Positions 59,841-64,000 of a DNA stretch of 64,000 nt are shown here, in pieces. This DNA comes from Augochlora pura (Eukaryota > Arthropoda > Insecta > Hymenoptera > Halictidae). The notes under the pieces are model-generated. The model was given only the letters and a program-made list of their open reading frames with translations, was not told the DNA's origin and made no database searches. Numbering within the stretch: the first letter of the stretch is position 1; every line of letters begins with the position of its first letter. Where the stretch lies: assembly GCF_028453695.1 (NCBI RefSeq), contig NC_135778.1, positions 32,539,214 through 32,603,213 of the forward strand, read 5' to 3'. The position numbers and the translations under genes are program-made.

Positions 59841-62800
59841 AATGAAAACTGTTGAACGACCGAACGCATCTGTACCGAACCTAACTGACCCGAGTCTCAA
59901 AGGGCATCCCTGTCTTTTTTTTAGCTGGTTAACAAAGTTTCAATCCGACGAGTGCAATAATGTTCAATAGGAACAAATGGAGCGCGCGCTTTTGTACCGC
60001 GCGATGCCCATTGGTCCCGATCTTGTTGTCTACATTGTTGCGACTTTTTGAAGCGAACAGGCTTCAGAAACTCGCAAGGTAGACTCGTGCAATAATGTTC
60101 CGAGACTCGGCAGGCCATTGTATCGCTTCAACGACAACGAAACCTAGTAGAGTAATTTGCATTTATCACGCTATAATCAAACCATCAACGAGAAGTGTTC
60201 TTACGAAATAAAAGCCAAGACATCTACCCACATTGTTGCTTATTTTCAACTAAATGCTACAGGGCAGACAGCACTTTTTGAACATGGAGCCATTGTTCCT
60301 TTTTATAATGAAGCCACGAACTCGGTCGGTATCGTCGTGCAACTTGTTCGCAAGCTCCATCTGTAATGTTAGCTGCGTCGATGCAGCAAATTGTTTTTAT
60401 AGTGTCTGTTGATAACGATCGAGCAATACAGCGGCAAATCCATCGCTATTTCGAAGATAGACATCGTTACTGCTTATTGACTTTCACTATTTATAAACAT
60501 CGGTTTAGGCTGAAAAAATTAATTAAAAATCGATGACGTGTTCCCTGGAAAATTTCCTCCAAAAGCGATTTCATTATTTATTAACGACGGAGAAACTTTT
60601 TGACTGTCAGAATCGATACACTGGTAGAGTAAATATATCTGCCGGTTATCGCCACGGTACATATTCTAAGAAATAATTGCCGTAGGAAATAGACTGGCCG
60701 TGTTGACTAATTAAACAGATCCGAAGTAATTTTGTAACAGACCAGGTAATTCGCCGGCGATCCGAACGACCACTTCAAGATTTATCTGACGTTGATAAAC
60801 AATTAATCCAGTTGATTCCATTCCTCACTTTTTATCTGGCCCGACGTGTCATCGATTACAGCTCACTGATAAGATCATGGCCTATCAATTTCCTAAGACG
60901 GATCTACAAAATAGACGATTTCTTTCCTGTCACGTATACTCGCAGGAATTAAATTCAGCGATACGAACATTTTAATGAACAGCTTTATCGGCGAGAGAAA
61001 AAAAATACGTTCGATAAGGTAGAGCAAATTTATATTTCCGGTTGTAATCGATCAGCACGACGTCCTATTTCGATGACGGTTACATTTGAACTTTTTCTTG
61101 GCGATATTTAGAAGGAAATTGTAAATGTCAGTGGCAAATAGAAGTATCCATGTTTCTTCGAAACAAGCAGTAGGATTTTAACGATACGAACGGTTCAATT
61201 AAAGGTAATGCTTTATAGTGGTCTAAATATAAATCCAATGATGAAATTCGACGATCTCGGAGCCTTGTATCGATCGAACCACCGGAAGTCGTCGTTCTAT
61301 AATTCGCGGGGTGTTGGTTGCTGGGACAGGCGTGCTCTGATGTGAAACAGTGACTTGTTTAAGTAGAAATTACGCCTCTTAATTGTCTAATGAGATAATG
61401 AAAATCATATATGTATATCGGTGTTCTTATTACGCCCACTCGTTTCTGCATGAGACCCACCGGTGTCCATGATGACAGAATTTTCGTCGCAGCGTTCTTC
61501 CCCTAAACGTATTTTACGATCGCAAAAAGGCATTGAAAGGTTAAATGTTTTTACCGTTCCACGCCGAAAAAGCAAGAAAACATCGTGACAGCTATCAAAA
61601 AAAGGTCGAATGTATTTCCTAACGCCAGTTTAAAACCTGCAAGAGCTTTTTTCGCTCGAACTCGACGAGTTTTCGAAACGGTTTTCCCGTTTCGAGAACG
61701 AAGTTACGAGGAAAAAATTGTTACGCCACGCTTTTTCGTTATTTCTCGCAAAGCCAATTACGCCCACGACGAAATTCAGAAGTTCCATTTTCCCTGGATA
61801 GTAAAAAAAAAAGAGAGAAGGCGAACGCTTCCACGGTGTCGAGTTATTTTTCTATGGGGAATCAGAAATGCGCGCGGAACTCGGAATCTCTCCTTGGGAA
61901 TTGGAGTCCCTGCGTGTACTTTTTCCAGGAATCCCGAGCGCCCAGTCGCGCACGACCTAGACGACGGGGTTAATTACTCTCATCGGCGGAAGCCGGCGTT
62001 TACGACGATTGCTCATCGTCAATTTATACTAATTCGGTGAACGAACGCCGCGGAGGAACTCGACCGTTCCCGGCCCCGAGGGAAAAGTACGAGAAAGAAC
62101 GGATCCGAGACGAAAATACCTCTGTCAACCCCCATTTGAATTCCTTAAAAATCGTTCACACATCTCGGCACAATAACAATGTGGCAGGATGATCAGAAGG
62201 ATTTCGGATACGACGGATGAGAAGCTCTCAGATAAATTCCTCAACGATGTCCTCTAAATGCGAAAGTTGGGGCGCTGCTTCATGGGCCGGAAGAAAGAAT
62301 AATCCACCCGGGAGGCACTTCCGGTTCCATCGTGACCGTAAGCCGGTTGGACGGAAAAACTGTTCATTGATACTTTGGAACATGAGCGGATATCGCTGGC
62401 AGGGCACGCCGGACGGGAATAGCGCGGCGGATTTTGGAAAATATACAAACCGGGCCGGAAACGGTCGTGTAAATTAAACAGCGGCGCTATTTCAACAGCG
62501 CGGCGCTGATACTCTGCAGCAACGAGTAATCAAACCCTGGTAGTATCTTCGATAATGGAGGAAGCGGTGATTTTGAAAATCCCAATAATATAAATCCGTA
62601 TGCAGAGGAGGAATTGTCTGAGTAAACAGTAAGAAGCGAAAGATAAGTAAAAATGAATTTCATCTTTTGTTTAATTTGAATAGAGCAACGATGTGCACGA
62701 GTTCGCATCGAGCCAATGTGAGAGGTGCCTAAGTCGTCCGATGCCAGTTCCGGAGGTTGGAGACGTCGATTACAGGGTCGGATCGATGGTATTTATTGTC

Positions 62801-64000
62801 GAGATCATTGGACGTGTCGTTTCCCGCGCTTCTCCGTTCGACGAGAGAGTAATCTGAATACAGGCGGCGACCGCTTCTCTGAATGACTCTCGAAACTGGT
62901 GCGCCCACATTCCTCCGGCCATGTAACGCCTCTACGGTGGCTGGAGGCTGCCTATAGGATTTCATCCCGTTCCCTTCGTCGTCCCTGTCCCCTCTCTCCC
63001 GGGCCGCCTATTGATGCGGATGAAAGTGCGCGGCTCGCTCAAGGCCGTCACCCCTCCACCGCCTCCCACAGAACGCAATTCAATAAATTATATACCTGAC
63101 TGTACCGCGGCGAGCACCGTGCATAACACGGAAAGTCCTCCACCTAATTTTATTCACTATCATTCGTCGGCCGGGTCCCATTCACCTTTCATGACCTTAA
63201 ACTTAATTTCGAATCACGGCGTTCGATAAATGCTTCACCCTTTCGACTATACAACGATAACATTGTCAACAAAGACTTGAAGTTTTTCCGGTGGTTCGGC
63301 AACAGCGTCCGCTGACAGTGACGCTCGAGCGTAGCAGTCACTCACCACCCTACAATCTTGTGCATCGTCAGAAGCGCCGAGCGTTGAGCATCGCCAATTG
63401 TGCGGCGTTGCCAAGTCGCTTCGCGTTTCCTTTGGAAATGAAATGATTAGATGATGATGGAAATGGGTAACTGTGTATGCAGAGACGGAGTCGTTCAATG
63501 ATGTACAGGATGATTGAACGGGTTTGAAGTTTGTGCAAAGACAACAGCGTGCCGCATGGGTCTCTGTTCGATGGCAACACAACGGGGATCGGCCGTTTAA
63601 TTAGCTCGTTAGAGAATACCTTTTTCCGCTGAGATCTAAGAATACGCCGATACGCGGAGGTGGCCGCGCGGGTATGTGTTTGCGAGCGGGCGAGTGTGCG
63701 CGCCCGTTGTACACAGGACGTATACTTTACCCGTTAATACAGGATGACGGGCACATGGTGGTAGGTGGGAAAGCGGTGCTGGAGTAAAATAATCAATGAA
63801 GAGGCGAACGGTACCGGGAGGGAGAAAGCGAAAGAACTTTATACGATCGCGCCCACGCGGTGAGACCCACCAGCTCGTTATCCCATGCTGTTTTTATTCT
63901 TCCTGCCCGTACACGCATTCCCGGAGACCTTGCCAGGAATTGTGCCGAATCGCCGTGAGATCTGGACGATTAAGTATCGGACGGCTAAAGTCCGTCACGC
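59841..64000. other. 3' flank of the ABCG8-like gene and unassigned DNA
   Basis: No gene recognised to the window end. A 14-nt word (GTGCAATAATGTTC) occurs at 59952-59965 and again at 60087-60100, and words ACATTGTTGC and ACTTTTTGAA recur between 60030 and 60280, so 59.9-60.4 kb may be a decayed mobile-element fragment. The 151-aa frame at 61585-62040 and others are basic with no domain or splice support. GC-rich, promoter-like composition appears after about 63.6 kb; a gene could start beyond the window. Confidence 0.4.

Noticed and set aside
60157..60366. 69-aa open frame with a fairly protein-like composition
   Set aside because: Sits in a stretch of repeated words at 59.9-60.4 kb; no family recognised and no splice support. 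Possibly a mobile-element relic.
61585..62040. 151-aa open frame on the plus strand
   Set aside because: Very Arg/Lys/Phe-rich with no recognisable motif or neighbouring exons; likely chance in GC-mixed DNA.
1..64000. CRISPR arrays, bacterial operons or an integrated virus
   Set aside because: All recognised genes are spliced animal genes; no regularly spaced identical repeats and no polymerase, integrase or capsid-like frame was seen.

Overview
This is a window of nuclear genomic DNA from an arthropod, most likely an insect and probably a hymenopteran. The evidence is spliceosomal genes with many short GT-AG introns (59-80 nt) next to a few longer ones, proteins closest to insect or animal families, AT-rich UTRs, and decayed dispersed repeats with GC-rich intergenic DNA. 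The order assignment is an inference: a CENP-K-like gene is present, and Diptera are known to have lost this kinetochore module. I had no database search. Gene models were built by hand from reading frame, splice sites and intron phase, and every multi-exon model closes in frame.

Layout. (1) 1-10.9 kb, + strand: an upSET/KMT2E (MLL5)-type PHD-SET chromatin protein, about 1,849 aa, with a 3' UTR of up to 3.5 kb. A coding-looking fragment at 3-128 sits against its 5' end. (2) 11.9-14.8 kb, +: aminoacylase-1, 401 aa. (3) 14.9-31.4 kb: a gene desert with GC-rich stretches, simple repeats, a degenerate dispersed repeat family (20.3-25.6 kb) and a pyrimidine-rich periodic tract. It probably holds 5' exons and enhancers of the next gene. 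(4) 31.4-34.0 kb, +: a FoxN1/4-class forkhead factor (jumeau type), 552 aa, followed by 4.5 kb of AT-rich non-coding DNA. (5) 38.5-42.4 kb, a compact cluster: a 65-aa predicted membrane protein (-), diverging from a CENP-K-like kinetochore gene (+), which converges on Arp8 of the INO80 complex (-) with 66 bp between stop codons. (6) 44.2-46.1 kb, +: GIPC/kermit PDZ adaptor. (7) 46.7-48.9 kb, +: mitochondrial succinyl-CoA:3-ketoacid CoA transferase (SCOT). (8) 49.1-59.8 kb: two ABCG half-transporters head to head, ABCG5-like (-) and ABCG8-like (+), like the vertebrate ABCG5/ABCG8 sterol exporter pair but about 5.8 kb apart. (9) 59.8-64 kb: no gene recognised.

Most genes are unrelated housekeeping or developmental loci. 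The exception is the ABCG5/ABCG8-like pair, which very probably encodes one heterodimer. Both partners have lost key ATP-site residues, which makes the pair the most interesting feature here. Other points of note are the CENP-K-like gene, the SET domain lacking the canonical catalytic motifs, paired nuclear-receptor-like half-sites between the ABCG genes, and palindromes in the CENP-K divergent promoter.
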